Positions 6,256 through 15,740 are shown, numbered from the stretch's first letter. The stretch is 24,021 nt of DNA from Pseudomonadota bacterium (GCA_023416515.1 JAEZHP010000005.1:1-24021); one strand, 5' to 3'. The notes: a model not told the origin generated them from the letters alone. A program made the numbers and translations.

Positions 6256-7464
6256 ATGATTGGATTGAGCCGGACGATCATGTCCGCTCACCCGGGACTG
6301 ATCGGATGGCTCGACGGAGCGGGGCTCGAGCCCGCCGCCGTCGAGGCCGCCGCCGATCGCGCCTTTCCCGCCATCGTCGCTCCCGCCGAGGCCGACACCG
6401 CACGCGCCGGCGACGTGATCGTCGCCAACGGCGCTCCGTCGCTCGTGCGCGAAAGCGGCAAGCCCGCCCGCCTCAGCTTCGCCGCCGCCGACCAGGCGTT
6501 CGGCTACGCGCTCGCGGCCGAGCTGGTCCGTCCGGCGGTCCGTCCGGCCGCCGCCGACCCCGCCAGCGCACGCCTTCTCGGCCTCGCCCGCCGAATCGCC
6601 GCGAGCGACGCGTCGGTCCTGGTGCTCGGCGAGACCGGCACCGGCAAGGAAGGCCTTGCCCGCTTCATCCATGCCTCCTCGCAGCGCTCGAACGGGGGCT
6701 TCATCGCGGTTAATTGCGCCGCTCTTCCCGAGACGATGCTCGAGGCGATCCTGTTCGGCCACCGCCGCGGCAGCTTCACCGGAGCGATGAGCGAAGGCGA
6801 AGGCCTGTTCCGCGCCGCCGCCGGAGGAACCCTGCTTCTCGACGAGGTCGCCGAGCTCCCGCTCGCGCTCCAGGCCAAGCTTCTGCGCACTCTCCAGGAA
6901 AAGGAAGTCCTTCCGGTCGGCGCAACCCGCGCCGAGCCGGTCGACGTCCGCGTCATCGCCTGCGCCAATCGCGATCTCGCCGCCGAGGTGGCCGAAGGCC
7001 GCTTCCGCGCGGATCTCTACTGGCGCCTCAACGTGGTTCCGATTCACCTCGCACCGCTGCGCAGCCGCCCGCGCGACATCCCGGCAATCGCCGCGGCGCT
7101 GATGCTCCGCCACACCGATCCTGCCGAGGCCTTTCCGTTCCCGACCGCTCAGGCGGTCGAAATGCTTTGCGCGCATGAGTGGCCGGGCAATGCCCGCGAG
7201 CTCGACAATGTTCTCCTGCGCGCGCTGCTTCTCCGCACCGGCACCCGGCTCGAGGCATCGGACCTTGCCATCGAGGCCGCTCCGGTCGTCGAGGCCGACA
7301 CTGCCACCAGCCTCGAGCAAGCCGCCAAGGACGCCGAGGCCCGAATCATACGCGCCGCTCTTGCCGCCACCGGAGGCCACCGCCTCCGCGCGGCCGAGAA
7401 GCTCGGCATTTCCGAACGCACCCTTCGCTACCGCCTCGCAGAAATGCGGGCGGCCGCTGCCTGA
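6256..7464 (+). CDS. flbD: Sigma-54-dependent flagellar transcriptional activator (FlbD/FleQ-like)
   Basis: This AAA+ enhancer-binding protein of 402 residues remodels sigma-54 polymerase at flagellar promoters. Residues 1-100 are a divergent N-terminal region without a recognisable phosphorylation-site pattern. Walker A is GETGTGKE (125-132), the sigma-54 contact loop is GSFTGA (172-177; the usual form is GAFTGA), Walker B is GGTLLLDEVAE (190-200), arginine fingers lie in RFRADLYWRL (249-258), and WPGNARELDN is at 309-318. A Fis-type helix-turn-helix (GGHRLRAAEKLGISERTLRY, 373-392) ends it. The ATG at 6256 has a G-rich stretch (6243-6248) upstream; longer in-frame starts would lie inside the sigma-54 promoter. 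The gene symbol is by analogy with Caulobacter FlbD. It is followed by fliE after 13 bases. Confidence 0.9.
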   Translation: MIGLSRTIMSAHPGLIGWLDGAGLEPAAVEAAADRAFPAIVAPAEADTARAGDVIVANGAPSLVRESGKPARLSFAAADQAFGYALAAELVRPAVRPAAADPASARLLGLARRIAASDASVLVLGETGTGKEGLARFIHASSQRSNGGFIAVNCAALPETMLEAILFGHRRGSFTGAMSEGEGLFRAAAGGTLLLDEVAELPLALQAKLLRTLQEKEVLPVGATRAEPVDVRVIACANRDLAAEVAEGRFRADLYWRLNVVPIHLAPLRSRPRDIPAIAAALMLRHTDPAEAFPFPTAQAVEMLCAHEWPGNARELDNVLLRALLLRTGTRLEASDLAIEAAPVVEADTATSLEQAAKDAEARIIRAALAATGGHRLRAAEKLGISERTLRYRLAEMRAAAA

Positions 7465-7477
7465 GGAGGCTCATTAG

Positions 7478-7834
7478 ATGAACGCGATCGATCCGGCCCG
7501 CATCATGGCGATGCGAGCGCAGATCCTGGAGCGCAACGACGCTCTCCAGCGTGCCGCCGGCCTCGGCCTCGACGGCCAGGTGGGCGGGGCGACCGGCCCC
7601 GGCGCGACCGGCCCGGCGACCTTCGGCGACGCGCTCCAGGGCGCTCTTCGCCAGGTCAACGAGATGCAGGCTCAGAGCTCCTCGATCAGCGAGGCCTATG
7701 AGCGCGGCCAGACGACCGACATCGCCGCCGTCATGCTTGCCCGACAGCAGGCATCGATCGGCTTCGAGGCGACGCTGCAGGTGAGGAACCGCCTGCTGTC
7801 CGCCTACAAAGACATCATGAACATGCCGGTGTAA
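7478..7834 (+). CDS. fliE: Flagellar hook-basal body protein FliE
   Basis: This 118-residue protein links the MS ring to the rod and is exported early. The conserved C-terminal half (FGDALQGALRQVNEMQAQSS, AYERGQTTDIAAVMLARQQA and LQVRNRLLSAYKDIMNMPV) is diagnostic. The N-terminal part has a Gly/Ala/Thr-rich linker (about 30-47) and is variable in the family. The strong ribosome-binding site GAGGAGG at 7463-7469 overlaps the stop of the regulator gene. fliF follows three bases after its stop. Confidence 0.95.
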   Translation: MNAIDPARIMAMRAQILERNDALQRAAGLGLDGQVGGATGPGATGPATFGDALQGALRQVNEMQAQSSSISEAYERGQTTDIAAVMLARQQASIGFEATLQVRNRLLSAYKDIMNMPV

Positions 7835-7837
7835 GAG

Positions 7838-9520
7838 ATGAGCGAACTCGCAGCCACTCCGAACGACCTCACCCTCACCGCGCGGCCGCTTCCGGTCGCC
7901 GGTGGAACCGGATTCATGGGCAAGGCCCGTGACTTCATGTCCCAGCCCGCCGTGGCGAAGGCGATCCCGGCGATCGCGTTCGTCGCGCTGATCGGCCTCG
8001 CCGCGCTGATGTGGATGACCTTCAGCCAGGCCCCCGGCCGGACGCTGTTCTCAGGCCTTGCCGATTCCGACAAGGCGGCGGTCGTGGAAGCGCTCGAGGG
8101 CGCCGGGATCAGCCACACGCTCGACAATTCGACCGGCGCGATCACCGTGTCGGAGGACGATTATTACCAGGCGCGAATGGTCGCCGCTGCCCAGGGCCTG
8201 CCCCGCGGCGCGCCCGACGGTGGCCAGGTGATGGAGAATTTGCCGCTCGGCGCCAGCCGTGCGGTCGAGGGCGAGCGGATCCGCGCCGCCCGCCAGATGG
8301 ACCTCGCCCGTACCATCGAGGCGATTGACGCGGTGCGCAGCGCCCGAGTCCACATCGCCGACAACGGCCAAAGCGTGTTCGTACGCGACCGTGCATCGCC
8401 GGGCGCCTCGGTCATGCTGACCCTCCAGTCCGGCCGGACGCTCAGCGACGGCCAGGTCCAGGCGATCATCCACCTCGTCGCCTCGTCGGTCCCCAACCTC
8501 AACCCGGAGCAGGTGTCGGTCGTCGACCAGAATGGCCGGCTGCTCTCGCGTGCCGGCGGCGCCGATGGCGCCAGTGGAGAGGCCGAGCGCCAGCTCGCCG
8601 TCCAGCAGGCCACCGAAGGCCGTTATCGCGAAGCCATCGCCACCTTGCTGACCCCGATCCTCGGCGCCGGCAACTTCACCGCCGAGGTGAGCGCGGAGAT
8701 GGACTTCAGCCAGACCGAGGCGAGCCGCGAGGCCTTCCCGGAAGCGGCGCGCGCGCTTCGCTCGGAGCAGGGCACCGTCACCCAGGAAAGCAATGCCCAG
8801 CCGGCAGCCGGCGGAATCCCCGGAACGCTCGCCAACGAGGCGCCGCCGCCCGCGACGACCACGGCCGACCCGAACAACCCGACCGCGGCTCCCGGCGCTC
8901 CGGCGACCGCCAACGAGACCCGCCGCAACGAGCAATATGCCCGCAACTATGCGGTCGGCCGCGAAATCTCCGTCACCCGCCAGCAGACCGGGACGGTGAA
9001 GCGCGTGTCGGTCGCGGTCGCGGTGCGCAACCCGGAAGGCGGCCGCCCGCTGACCCGCGACGAGATCCAGTCGCTCGAAAATCTCGTCCGCGGCGCGGTC
9101 GGCTTCAACCAGCAGCGCGGCGACATGGTCGCCCTCACTGCTCGCGCCTTCGTCTCGGAGGAGGCGAGCTCGGTGAGCTGGTGGCAGGAAGCGTGGCTGT
9201 CGCCGGTCGTTCGAAGCGTCGGCGGATTGATCCTCGCCCTGGCGTTCCTGTTCGGAATCGGCCGGCCGCTGATGAAGCGCCTCAGCGCAGCAGCCACCCG
9301 CCGTGCCGAGACCCGCGACCAGGTGCGCAGCGAGATCGCCGCCGCGGTCGAGGAGCATGCCAAGACCGGCGGATCGCACGTCACCATCGACATGATCGAA
9401 GCGGCGCCGAGCTACGAAGCCCGAGCCGAACTCATCCGCAATTTCGTCCGCCAGGATCCCGCCCGAGCAGCGCTCGTGGTGCGCGACCTGATCCGCGCCG
9501 ACACCCAGGGAGCCGCCTAA
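7838..9520 (+). CDS. fliF: Flagellar MS-ring protein FliF
   Basis: This 560-residue protein is the ring-forming inner-membrane base of the flagellum. It has a first transmembrane helix at about residues 42-61 (AIPAIAFVALIGLAALMWM), ring-building motifs including TLFSGLADSDKAAVVEALEG and ARVHIADN, a low-complexity Pro/Ala/Asn-rich periplasmic loop at about 325-360, a second transmembrane helix at about 455-475 (SVGGLILALAFLFGIGRPL), and a C-terminal cytoplasmic tail ending IRNFVRQDPARAALVVRDLI that binds FliG. Length and layout are normal. fliG starts one base after its stop. Confidence 0.96.
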   Translation: MSELAATPNDLTLTARPLPVAGGTGFMGKARDFMSQPAVAKAIPAIAFVALIGLAALMWMTFSQAPGRTLFSGLADSDKAAVVEALEGAGISHTLDNSTGAITVSEDDYYQARMVAAAQGLPRGAPDGGQVMENLPLGASRAVEGERIRAARQMDLARTIEAIDAVRSARVHIADNGQSVFVRDRASPGASVMLTLQSGRTLSDGQVQAIIHLVASSVPNLNPEQVSVVDQNGRLLSRAGGADGASGEAERQLAVQQATEGRYREAIATLLTPILGAGNFTAEVSAEMDFSQTEASREAFPEAARALRSEQGTVTQESNAQPAAGGIPGTLANEAPPPATTTADPNNPTAAPGAPATANETRRNEQYARNYAVGREISVTRQQTGTVKRVSVAVAVRNPEGGRPLTRDEIQSLENLVRGAVGFNQQRGDMVALTARAFVSEEASSVSWWQEAWLSPVVRSVGGLILALAFLFGIGRPLMKRLSAAATRRAETRDQVRSEIAAAVEEHAKTGGSHVTIDMIEAAPSYEARAELIRNFVRQDPARAALVVRDLIRADTQGAA

Positions 9521-9521
9521 G

Positions 9522-10571
9522 ATGGCCGAGACTGCAACCCTCGAAGACCTCGAGGCGCTCGATCCGACCCCGACCGGCCCGCAGGGCAGCGCCGCCGCGG
9601 CCATCTTCCTGATGACCCTGGGCGACGCCGAGGCGGCCGAGATCCTCAGCCATCTCGATCCGCACGAGGTTCAACAGCTCGGGTCCGCGATGTTCGACGT
9701 TGTCGACGTGTCGGCCGGCGATGTCGACAGCGTGTTCGACCTGTTCATGACCAAGGTGCGGGCCCGAACCACGATCGGCTTCGGAGCGACCCCGCGCATC
9801 CGCGCGGTGATGGAGCATGCGCTTGGCCAGGAGCGTGCCGAGACCGTGCTCGCCCGGATCACTCCGGCAACCCGGAGCCGCGCCCTCGATGCCCTGCGCT
9901 GGATGGACGCGCGCACCATCGCCGCCATCTGCCAGGCCGAACATCCGCAGATCGCGGCGCTGGTTCTCGCCCATCTCGAGCCGCCGGCCGCGGCCGACGT
10001 GCTTCAGCTCCTTCCGCAGGAGGTCCAGCCCGACATCATCTACCGCGTCGCCCGTCTCGAGACGGTCACCGCAGAGGCGATCGAGGAACTGGAAGAGATC
10101 CTCGCCCGCGAGTCGAGCAGGGTCTCGGCGGCCGCTCCCGCCACCGTTCGCGGCGGCGCGACCGAGGCGGCCAAGATCATGACCAACACCAAGGGCGGCA
10201 CCGACCAGCGCATCATCCGGTCGCTCAACAAGGTCGACAAGGCGATGGCCCAGAAGATCGAGGACGAGATGTTCGTCTTCGACGATCTTGCCAAGCTCAG
10301 CGCGAAGAACCTCGCCGCGCTCATGCAGGCGATCGACGCCGAGCTGCTCGCCCCCGCGCTCAAGGGCGCCGATCCGGTGCTTCGCGACAAGATGCTGTCG
10401 TCGATGTCGAGCCGCGCCGCCGACACGGTCCGCGACGAGATCGAGGAGCGCGGCCCGATGCGGCTCGCCGAAGTGCTCGAGGCCCAGAAGCAGATCCTCG
10501 TCGTCGCCCGCAAACTGGCGGACGCCGGCACCATCCAGCTCGCCGGCCGCGGAGGCGACGAATATGTCTAG
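9522..10571 (+). CDS. fliG: Flagellar motor switch protein FliG
   Basis: This 349-residue protein is the switch component that contacts the stator and FliF. The N-terminal domain (about 18-120) binds FliF, the middle domain carries the conserved AEHPQIAALVLAHL motif, and the C-terminal domain has the charged torque helix and LAEVLEAQKQILVVARKLAD. A short Ala/Gly-rich spacer near 205-215 links the middle and C-terminal domains. Its stop lies inside the start of fliH (8-base overlap). Confidence 0.96.
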   Translation: MAETATLEDLEALDPTPTGPQGSAAAAIFLMTLGDAEAAEILSHLDPHEVQQLGSAMFDVVDVSAGDVDSVFDLFMTKVRARTTIGFGATPRIRAVMEHALGQERAETVLARITPATRSRALDALRWMDARTIAAICQAEHPQIAALVLAHLEPPAAADVLQLLPQEVQPDIIYRVARLETVTAEAIEELEEILARESSRVSAAAPATVRGGATEAAKIMTNTKGGTDQRIIRSLNKVDKAMAQKIEDEMFVFDDLAKLSAKNLAALMQAIDAELLAPALKGADPVLRDKMLSSMSSRAADTVRDEIEERGPMRLAEVLEAQKQILVVARKLADAGTIQLAGRGGDEYV

Positions 10572-11190
10572 GCTTTGGCGCGAAGAGCGCGCTCAGCAGG
10601 CCGCGAGCGTCGGAAGCTTCGTCATCCGGCCGACCGGCAACAGCTTCCGGCCCTGGGTGAACGATTCCGACAATGGAGCGCCGGCAAGCAATGACGGCGC
10701 CTTCACTCCCGAAGACCATGCCGCGCAGCGCGAGGAGGAGGCTTATCTCCGCGGGCTCGCCGACGGCCGCCGAACGGTCGAGGCCGAGGTCGCTGCCGAG
10801 CGCAACGCCATCGCACAGCTCGCCGAGGCGCTTCAGGAGCTGAAGCCCGAGCCGACTCTGCCGCTCGCAATGCTTCTCGCCGAGACCGTGGACCGGCTGG
10901 TTCGCGAGGTCATCGGCGAGGTCGAGGTCGACGGAATCCGCTTGCTCGCCCGCGCCAAGGCGGCCGCCGCACTGATCGGGGAAGCGACCCGGCCCGCGCG
11001 GCTCAAGGTCAATCCCGAAGACCTGGCGATCCTCGCCGAGGCCAAGCTCGAGATCGAGGTCGAATCCGATCCGGCCCTGCCGCGCGGCACGGTCTTGCTC
11101 GAGACGGCCGACGGCTGGGTCGAGGACGGCCCCGCCGTACGGCTCGACCGGCTACGCGCCGAGCTCGACAAGGTGGCGGCGTCGCGATGA
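10564..11190 (+). CDS. fliH: Flagellar export ATPase regulator FliH
   Basis: The 208-residue product starts at ATG 10564, inside the end of fliG. It has a variable N-terminal segment, a charged central helix (QREEEAYLRGLADGRRTVEA) of the coiled-coil stator-stalk type, and a C-terminal domain (LAETVDRLVREVIGEVEVDG to AVRLDRLRAELDKVA) that matches the FliH/HrpE family and binds FliI. Sequence conservation in this family is weak, so position between fliG and fliI carries much of the assignment. fliI overlaps its stop by four bases. Confidence 0.88.
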   Translation: MSRLWREERAQQAASVGSFVIRPTGNSFRPWVNDSDNGAPASNDGAFTPEDHAAQREEEAYLRGLADGRRTVEAEVAAERNAIAQLAEALQELKPEPTLPLAMLLAETVDRLVREVIGEVEVDGIRLLARAKAAAALIGEATRPARLKVNPEDLAILAEAKLEIEVESDPALPRGTVLLETADGWVEDGPAVRLDRLRAELDKVAASR

Positions 11191-12512
11191 GCAATCTGAC
11201 CGAACGCGCGCGAACGCTTCTCGAAGGGGTCGCGGTGGGGGAGGGGCCTCGCCGAGTCGGCCGGCTATTGTCCTATGACGGGCTGATGCTCGAGGCCACC
11301 GGCCTCGACAAGCCGGTCGGTTCGGGTGCGCGGATCGTCGATGCCGACGGCCACATCGCACGTGCCGAAGTGGTCGGCTTCCGCGGCAAGCGTACGTTGC
11401 TGATGGCGCTCGGCGCCGATGCCGCCCACGCTTCCGGAGCGCGGGTCGAACCCGATGCGTCCTCGACCATGGTCGAGGTCGGCCCCGGCCTTCTCGGCCG
11501 GGTCGTCGACGCGCTCGGACAGCCGCTCGACGGCCTGGGTCCGGTTCCTGCGACCGACAAGTGGCCGCTCGCCGGCAAACCGGGCAATCCGCTCGACCGC
11601 GCCAGGGTGACCGAGGCGTTCGACCTCGGCGTTCGCGGAGTCAACGCCATGCTCACCGCCGGCGTCGGCCAGCGGATCGCGATCGTCGCCGGTTCGGGCG
11701 TCGGCAAATCGGTGCTGATGGGCCAGATGCTCAACGGCGCCGAAGCCGATGTCATCGTCGTCGGCCTGATCGGCGAGCGAAGCCGCGAGGTCTCCGACTT
11801 CCTGGCCACCAAATTGAGCGGGCCGGTCCGGCAGAAGTCGGTGGTGGTCGCGGTTCCCGCCGACCACGCGCCGCTGCTCCGCCTTCGCGCGGCGATGCGC
11901 GCGACCGCGATCGCCGAGGATTTCCGGGCCCGCGGCCTCAAGGTCCTGCTGCTGATCGACAGCCTCACCCGAGTTGCCCATGCGCAGCGCGAGATCGGCC
12001 TGTCGCTGGGCGAGCCGCCGACCGTGAAGGGCTATCCGCCCTCCGCCCTCGGACTCATTCCGCGGCTTTGCGAGCGGGCCGGCGCGGACAGCCGCACCGG
12101 CGGCTCGATCACCGCGCTCTACACCGTTCTCGCCGACGGCGACGACACCGACGATCCGATCGTCGATGCCGCTCGCGCGATCGTCGACGGCCACATCATC
12201 CTGTCGCGCGGACTCGCCGAGCAGGGCGTCTATCCGGCGATCGACGTCGGCAAGTCCCTGTCGCGCGTGATGAGCGACATCGCCTGCCCCGAACATGCCC
12301 AGGCCGCGGCAGCCTTCCGCCGGCTGTGGTCGGCCTATGAGGACAATCGCGATCTCATCCTGATGGGCGCCTATGCGGTCGGCTCGGATGCCCTCATCGA
12401 CGAGGCGATCGCTCGCCGCCAGGAGCTTCTCGGCTTCCTTCGCCAGGCGCCGGGAGAGCGGGTCGCTTACGAAGATAGCGTCCTCCAGCTCGCCGGGATG
12501 ATGGCGTCATGA
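11187..12512 (+). CDS. fliI: Flagellum-specific export ATPase FliI
   Basis: This 441-residue F1-beta-like ATPase of the flagellar type III apparatus helps unfold and deliver substrates. Walker A is AGSGVGKS (168-175). VGLIGERSREVSDF and VLLLIDSLTRVAHAQREIGL (Walker B and following) are highly conserved, as is the later GGSITALYTVLADGDDTDDP. The N-terminal beta-barrel and the C-terminal helical part (LGFLRQAPGERVAYEDSV) are complete. It starts in the ATGA overlap with fliH and ends overlapping fliJ. Confidence 0.97.
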   Translation: MSNLTERARTLLEGVAVGEGPRRVGRLLSYDGLMLEATGLDKPVGSGARIVDADGHIARAEVVGFRGKRTLLMALGADAAHASGARVEPDASSTMVEVGPGLLGRVVDALGQPLDGLGPVPATDKWPLAGKPGNPLDRARVTEAFDLGVRGVNAMLTAGVGQRIAIVAGSGVGKSVLMGQMLNGAEADVIVVGLIGERSREVSDFLATKLSGPVRQKSVVVAVPADHAPLLRLRAAMRATAIAEDFRARGLKVLLLIDSLTRVAHAQREIGLSLGEPPTVKGYPPSALGLIPRLCERAGADSRTGGSITALYTVLADGDDTDDPIVDAARAIVDGHIILSRGLAEQGVYPAIDVGKSLSRVMSDIACPEHAQAAAAFRRLWSAYEDNRDLILMGAYAVGSDALIDEAIARRQELLGFLRQAPGERVAYEDSVLQLAGMMAS

Positions 12513-12940
12513 AGGCAGCGGTGAAGCAAAGGGCGCGAATCGCGCGCGTCCGGCGCCTCCAGCATGGGCTCGCCGCGTCGAGCGCGGCCGCCGCCGCGGC
12601 TCAGGTGCGCAACCTCGAGGAAAGCGCCTCGCGCCTCGCCGAGATGCGCTGCGACCTCGATCCCAACGAAGGGATCACCAGCGGCGCATGGCTGTCGTCG
12701 GCGGGCGAGCTGGCGATGCGGCTCGATGCCGCTCGAATCGGCCTTGCCCCGACCATCGATGCCGCTCGCTCGACCGCCCAGGCCAAGGAGCGGGTGCGGG
12801 TCGCCGCGCGCCAGAGCCAGGAAAGCGCCGAACGGCTCGAACATGCGGCGGCCAGTGCGGCCGAGGAGATGTTCGAAAATCGAATGAACAAGATAACGCG
12901 CCGCCGGGTGCGTCCGAACCACAATGAGGTGACACCGTGA
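12509..12940 (+). CDS. fliJ: Flagellar export chaperone FliJ (putative)
   Basis: The 143-residue product is almost entirely helical, rich in Ala, Arg and Glu, with heptad-like spacing, as expected for the coiled-coil FliJ that docks into the FliI ring. Sequence identity in the family is low; the assignment rests on size, coiled-coil character and its place between fliI and fliK. Its ATG overlaps the fliI stop by four bases. Confidence 0.8.
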   Translation: MKAAVKQRARIARVRRLQHGLAASSAAAAAAQVRNLEESASRLAEMRCDLDPNEGITSGAWLSSAGELAMRLDAARIGLAPTIDAARSTAQAKERVRVAARQSQESAERLEHAAASAAEEMFENRMNKITRRRVRPNHNEVTP

Positions 12941-14184
12941 TGCCAGCCGCAACCAACATCTTGAAGGCCGCGACGACCGGGGAAGCGGGGGCTGTTGCCC
13001 AGGCGACCCCGGGCGCCGAGATCTTCGCAGCGCTGCTCAGCGGCACCGAGGTGGTGACGGGCGAGGGCGAGACCGCTGATGAGGCGGTTACGATCGAGGC
13101 CACTGAAACGGCCGAGCCCAATCTCGACATCCTCGCGCCTTTGCTCGCCCAGCAGCAGGTGGTGCCGACGGTGACGGTTCCGAATGTCGCGGGCGAGGGC
13201 GCCGAAACCTCGGACGGCGCATCGATCCTGGGAGGCGCTCCAGTCTCTCCGCTCGTTCCGAGCGATGCCGATGGGCGCTTGAACGGCACTCAGGGCCAGA
13301 ACCCTGGCCCGGCCGCCGTGGCGACCGCTGACGCCGCGAACCAGGCTATCGCCAACGCCGCTCGACTTCTCTCGGGACGAGCCGAGGGCTCGGATCTGCC
13401 GCAGCCGGTGGAAGTGAAGGAGCCCGGCGCCGGCGACGTGAAAGCTTCGCTGACCGACGTCGCCAAGGCCCTTGGCAAGTCGGATGGCGCTTCCAACCAG
13501 CCGGCCGCGCCGACGATACCAGCTTCCGCCGCCGCGCCGGCCAAGGACCAGCAGCCCGGCGGCAATCGCCAGCAGCCTGAGGCGCCGGTGCCCACCATCG
13601 AGGTGCAGGCCCAGCAGCCGACGACTTCAGCCAGCGACGTTCGATCGCTGATCGCCTCGCTGACCAACGCCGCAGGAATCACGGCGACGGGGGGTGCCGC
13701 CCAGACCGGGGCCGCCCAGCAGCTTGGCCAGGTGCTCGCCGCCCAGGTGCTCAACCTCGCCGGCGGAAGCGAATGGCTCGACCAGCTTACCCACGAGATC
13801 GGCCGCGCGACCGACGGTTCGGGACCGCTTCGCTTCCGGCTCACCCCGGAAAGCCTCGGCGAGCTCAAGGTCGAGATCAGCCACAGCGACCGCGGCGCGG
13901 TCGTGCGGATGACGGTCGGAACCGAAGCCGCTCATGCGGCGCTTGCCGACGCTCAGCCCAAGCTCGCCGCCGAAGCGCGGGCTCAAGGCGTGCGAATCGC
14001 CGAGACCCAGGTCGACCTCGCCGGCAACCAAGCCCAGCAGCAGCAACAGCAGGGCCGCGAATCGGCGCGCCAGCAGGCGGCCTCGGCAGACCACACGCTT
14101 CGCGCCTTCCGCGCCGCCGGGTCGACTTCAACCGGAACCTCGGGCCCCGCGGCGGCGAGCCGCACGGCCGAACGCTACGCTTAA
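12937..14184 (+). CDS. fliK: Flagellar hook-length control protein FliK
   Basis: This 415-residue secreted molecular ruler switches export from hook to filament substrates. The long N-terminal part (1-240) is low-complexity, rich in Ala, Pro, Gln and Glu. The C-terminal domain (about 265-360) carries the conserved FliK signature: LRFRLTPESLGELKVEISHS then RGAVVRMTVGTEAAHAAL and AQPKLAAEARAQGVRIAET. A Gln run (NQAQQQQQQG) follows and ends the conserved part. Start could be GTG 12937 or ATG 12940; GAGGT at 12926-12930 serves either. The start overlaps fliJ. Confidence 0.9.
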   Translation: MMPAATNILKAATTGEAGAVAQATPGAEIFAALLSGTEVVTGEGETADEAVTIEATETAEPNLDILAPLLAQQQVVPTVTVPNVAGEGAETSDGASILGGAPVSPLVPSDADGRLNGTQGQNPGPAAVATADAANQAIANAARLLSGRAEGSDLPQPVEVKEPGAGDVKASLTDVAKALGKSDGASNQPAAPTIPASAAAPAKDQQPGGNRQQPEAPVPTIEVQAQQPTTSASDVRSLIASLTNAAGITATGGAAQTGAAQQLGQVLAAQVLNLAGGSEWLDQLTHEIGRATDGSGPLRFRLTPESLGELKVEISHSDRGAVVRMTVGTEAAHAALADAQPKLAAEARAQGVRIAETQVDLAGNQAQQQQQQGRESARQQAASADHTLRAFRAAGSTSTGTSGPAAASRTAERYA

Positions 14185-14196
14185 GGAGACGATGAG

Positions 14197-14778
14197 ATGA
14201 GCCGCAACGCCAAGAAGGAGGCGACCGAAGAGGCCGCGCCGCCGAAGAAGAAGAAGGGCAAGCTGTTCCTGATGCTTGGAATCGTCGTGCTGCTCGGGGG
14301 CGGCGGCGGTGCCGCGCTCTATGCCAGCGGCGTGCTGGTCCCGAGCAACGCGGCTCATGACGCGAATCGGCCGCAGCTGGTCCCGCGGTCCGAAGCGAGC
14401 AGCAGCGAAGTCGCCGAGGCGATGGAGCGCGCGCGCCAGGGCCATGTCGATCCGCGCGTGTTCCAGGCGACCTATCATACGCTCGCCGACAACTTCACCT
14501 CGAACCTTCGCGGCGGCCAGGCCTTCGTCCAGATCGGGATCGGCGTGTCCACCTATTATGACGAGCACGTCATCGAGAATCTCGAGAAGCACGAGATGGC
14601 GATCCGCTCGGCGATCCTGATGGTCCTGTCCGAGCAGGACCCGATCGCGATCGCGACCAGCGAGGGCAAGGAGGCACTCCGCCAACAGCTAAAGAACGCG
14701 GTGAATCGCGTGTTAACCAATAAGGAAGGGTTCGGGGGCATAGACGAAGTCCACTTCACCAGCTTCGTGACCCAATGA
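14197..14778 (+). CDS. fliL: Flagellar basal body-associated protein FliL
   Basis: This 193-residue inner-membrane protein surrounds and stabilises the stator. It has a lysine-rich cytoplasmic start (PPKKKKGK), one transmembrane helix at about residues 24-46 (LFLMLGIVVLLGGGGGAALY), and a periplasmic stomatin-like domain with the conserved FVQIGIGVSTYYDEHVIENL and the C-terminal region GFGGIDEVHFTSFVTQ. AAGGAG lies eight bases upstream of the ATG. fliM overlaps its stop by four bases. Confidence 0.94.
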   Translation: MSRNAKKEATEEAAPPKKKKGKLFLMLGIVVLLGGGGGAALYASGVLVPSNAAHDANRPQLVPRSEASSSEVAEAMERARQGHVDPRVFQATYHTLADNFTSNLRGGQAFVQIGIGVSTYYDEHVIENLEKHEMAIRSAILMVLSEQDPIAIATSEGKEALRQQLKNAVNRVLTNKEGFGGIDEVHFTSFVTQ

Positions 14779-15740
14779 CCGATCAGCCCACCCTGTCTGG
14801 AGACGAAATCGCGGCCCTGATGGGCCGTGAGGAACCCTCTGCGCGGCAGGATGGGCCGTCACGGGAGCCGCGGCCGTTCAGCTTCGGAAGCGGCTCCACC
14901 CAGCCGAGCGCGGCCTTGCCTGCGCTCGACCGGATCAACGAACGGCTGGCGCGGCGAATCCGCGACCTCATCGAACCCTATATCCGGGCCAAGCCGCGGG
15001 TGGTCGCCGATCCTGCGGTGCTCCGGCCGCTCCGCGACTGGCAGGCCGAGCAGCGCCAGTTCGTCGGCCTCAGCCTGTTCACGATGAAGCCGCTGAAGGG
15101 CACCCTTGCGGTTTGCGTGCCCAGCGAATTCGTCGGGCGCCTGGTCGACGCTTATTATGGCGGCACCGGCGCCGAATCCGAACGCGAGGCGCGCGAGTTC
15201 ACCGCCACGGAAGAGCGGCTGCTTGCGCGGCTCTCCGAGAATCTGGTCGGCCTCGTCGCCGAGGCATGGCGCGAAATCGCGCCGATCGAACCGGCGCTTC
15301 GCGGCCGCGAGACCAGCCCGGCACTGACCGGCGTCGGCGGTCCCGACGAGACGGCGGTCATCTGCCGGTTCATCGTCACTCCGCCGCAAGCGCGGCCGGC
15401 GAGCCTCGACATCCTGTTTCCCGCCGCGGCGCTTCGCTCGGTCGAGGGCGCGCTCGCCGCAAAGGTCGGCGACGACGGCGGCCGCGGCGAGGAATGGCGC
15501 GGCAAGCTCAATGCCGCACTGGCCGACATCCGCATCGAGGCCCGCACCGTCCTGGCGCGGCCCGAGCTCAGCGTCGGCGAGCTGGTTCAACTGAAGGTCG
15601 GCGACGTCATCCCGGTCAGCATTCCGGCGATGGTGCCGCTGCTGGTCGAGGGGCGCACCGTCGCCCTGGGCTCGATCGGCGAGCAGGACGGCAAGGCCGC
15701 GCTCAAGGTCGACAAGATTACGAGGAGAATGGGTTCGTGA
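14775..15740 (+). CDS. fliM: Flagellar motor switch protein FliM
   Basis: This 321-residue switch protein binds phospho-CheY and couples it to FliG and FliN. The N-terminal CheY-binding segment is LSGDEIAALMG (from Leu7), a recognisable variant of LSQDEIDALL. The CheC-like middle domain (about 55-225) has LSLFTMKPLKGTLAVCVPSE, and the C-terminal SpoA-type domain (about 245-320) has ELSVGELVQLKVGDVIPVSI. Start and end overlap fliL and fliN. Confidence 0.95.
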   Translation: MTDQPTLSGDEIAALMGREEPSARQDGPSREPRPFSFGSGSTQPSAALPALDRINERLARRIRDLIEPYIRAKPRVVADPAVLRPLRDWQAEQRQFVGLSLFTMKPLKGTLAVCVPSEFVGRLVDAYYGGTGAESEREAREFTATEERLLARLSENLVGLVAEAWREIAPIEPALRGRETSPALTGVGGPDETAVICRFIVTPPQARPASLDILFPAAALRSVEGALAAKVGDDGGRGEEWRGKLNAALADIRIEARTVLARPELSVGELVQLKVGDVIPVSIPAMVPLLVEGRTVALGSIGEQDGKAALKVDKITRRMGS

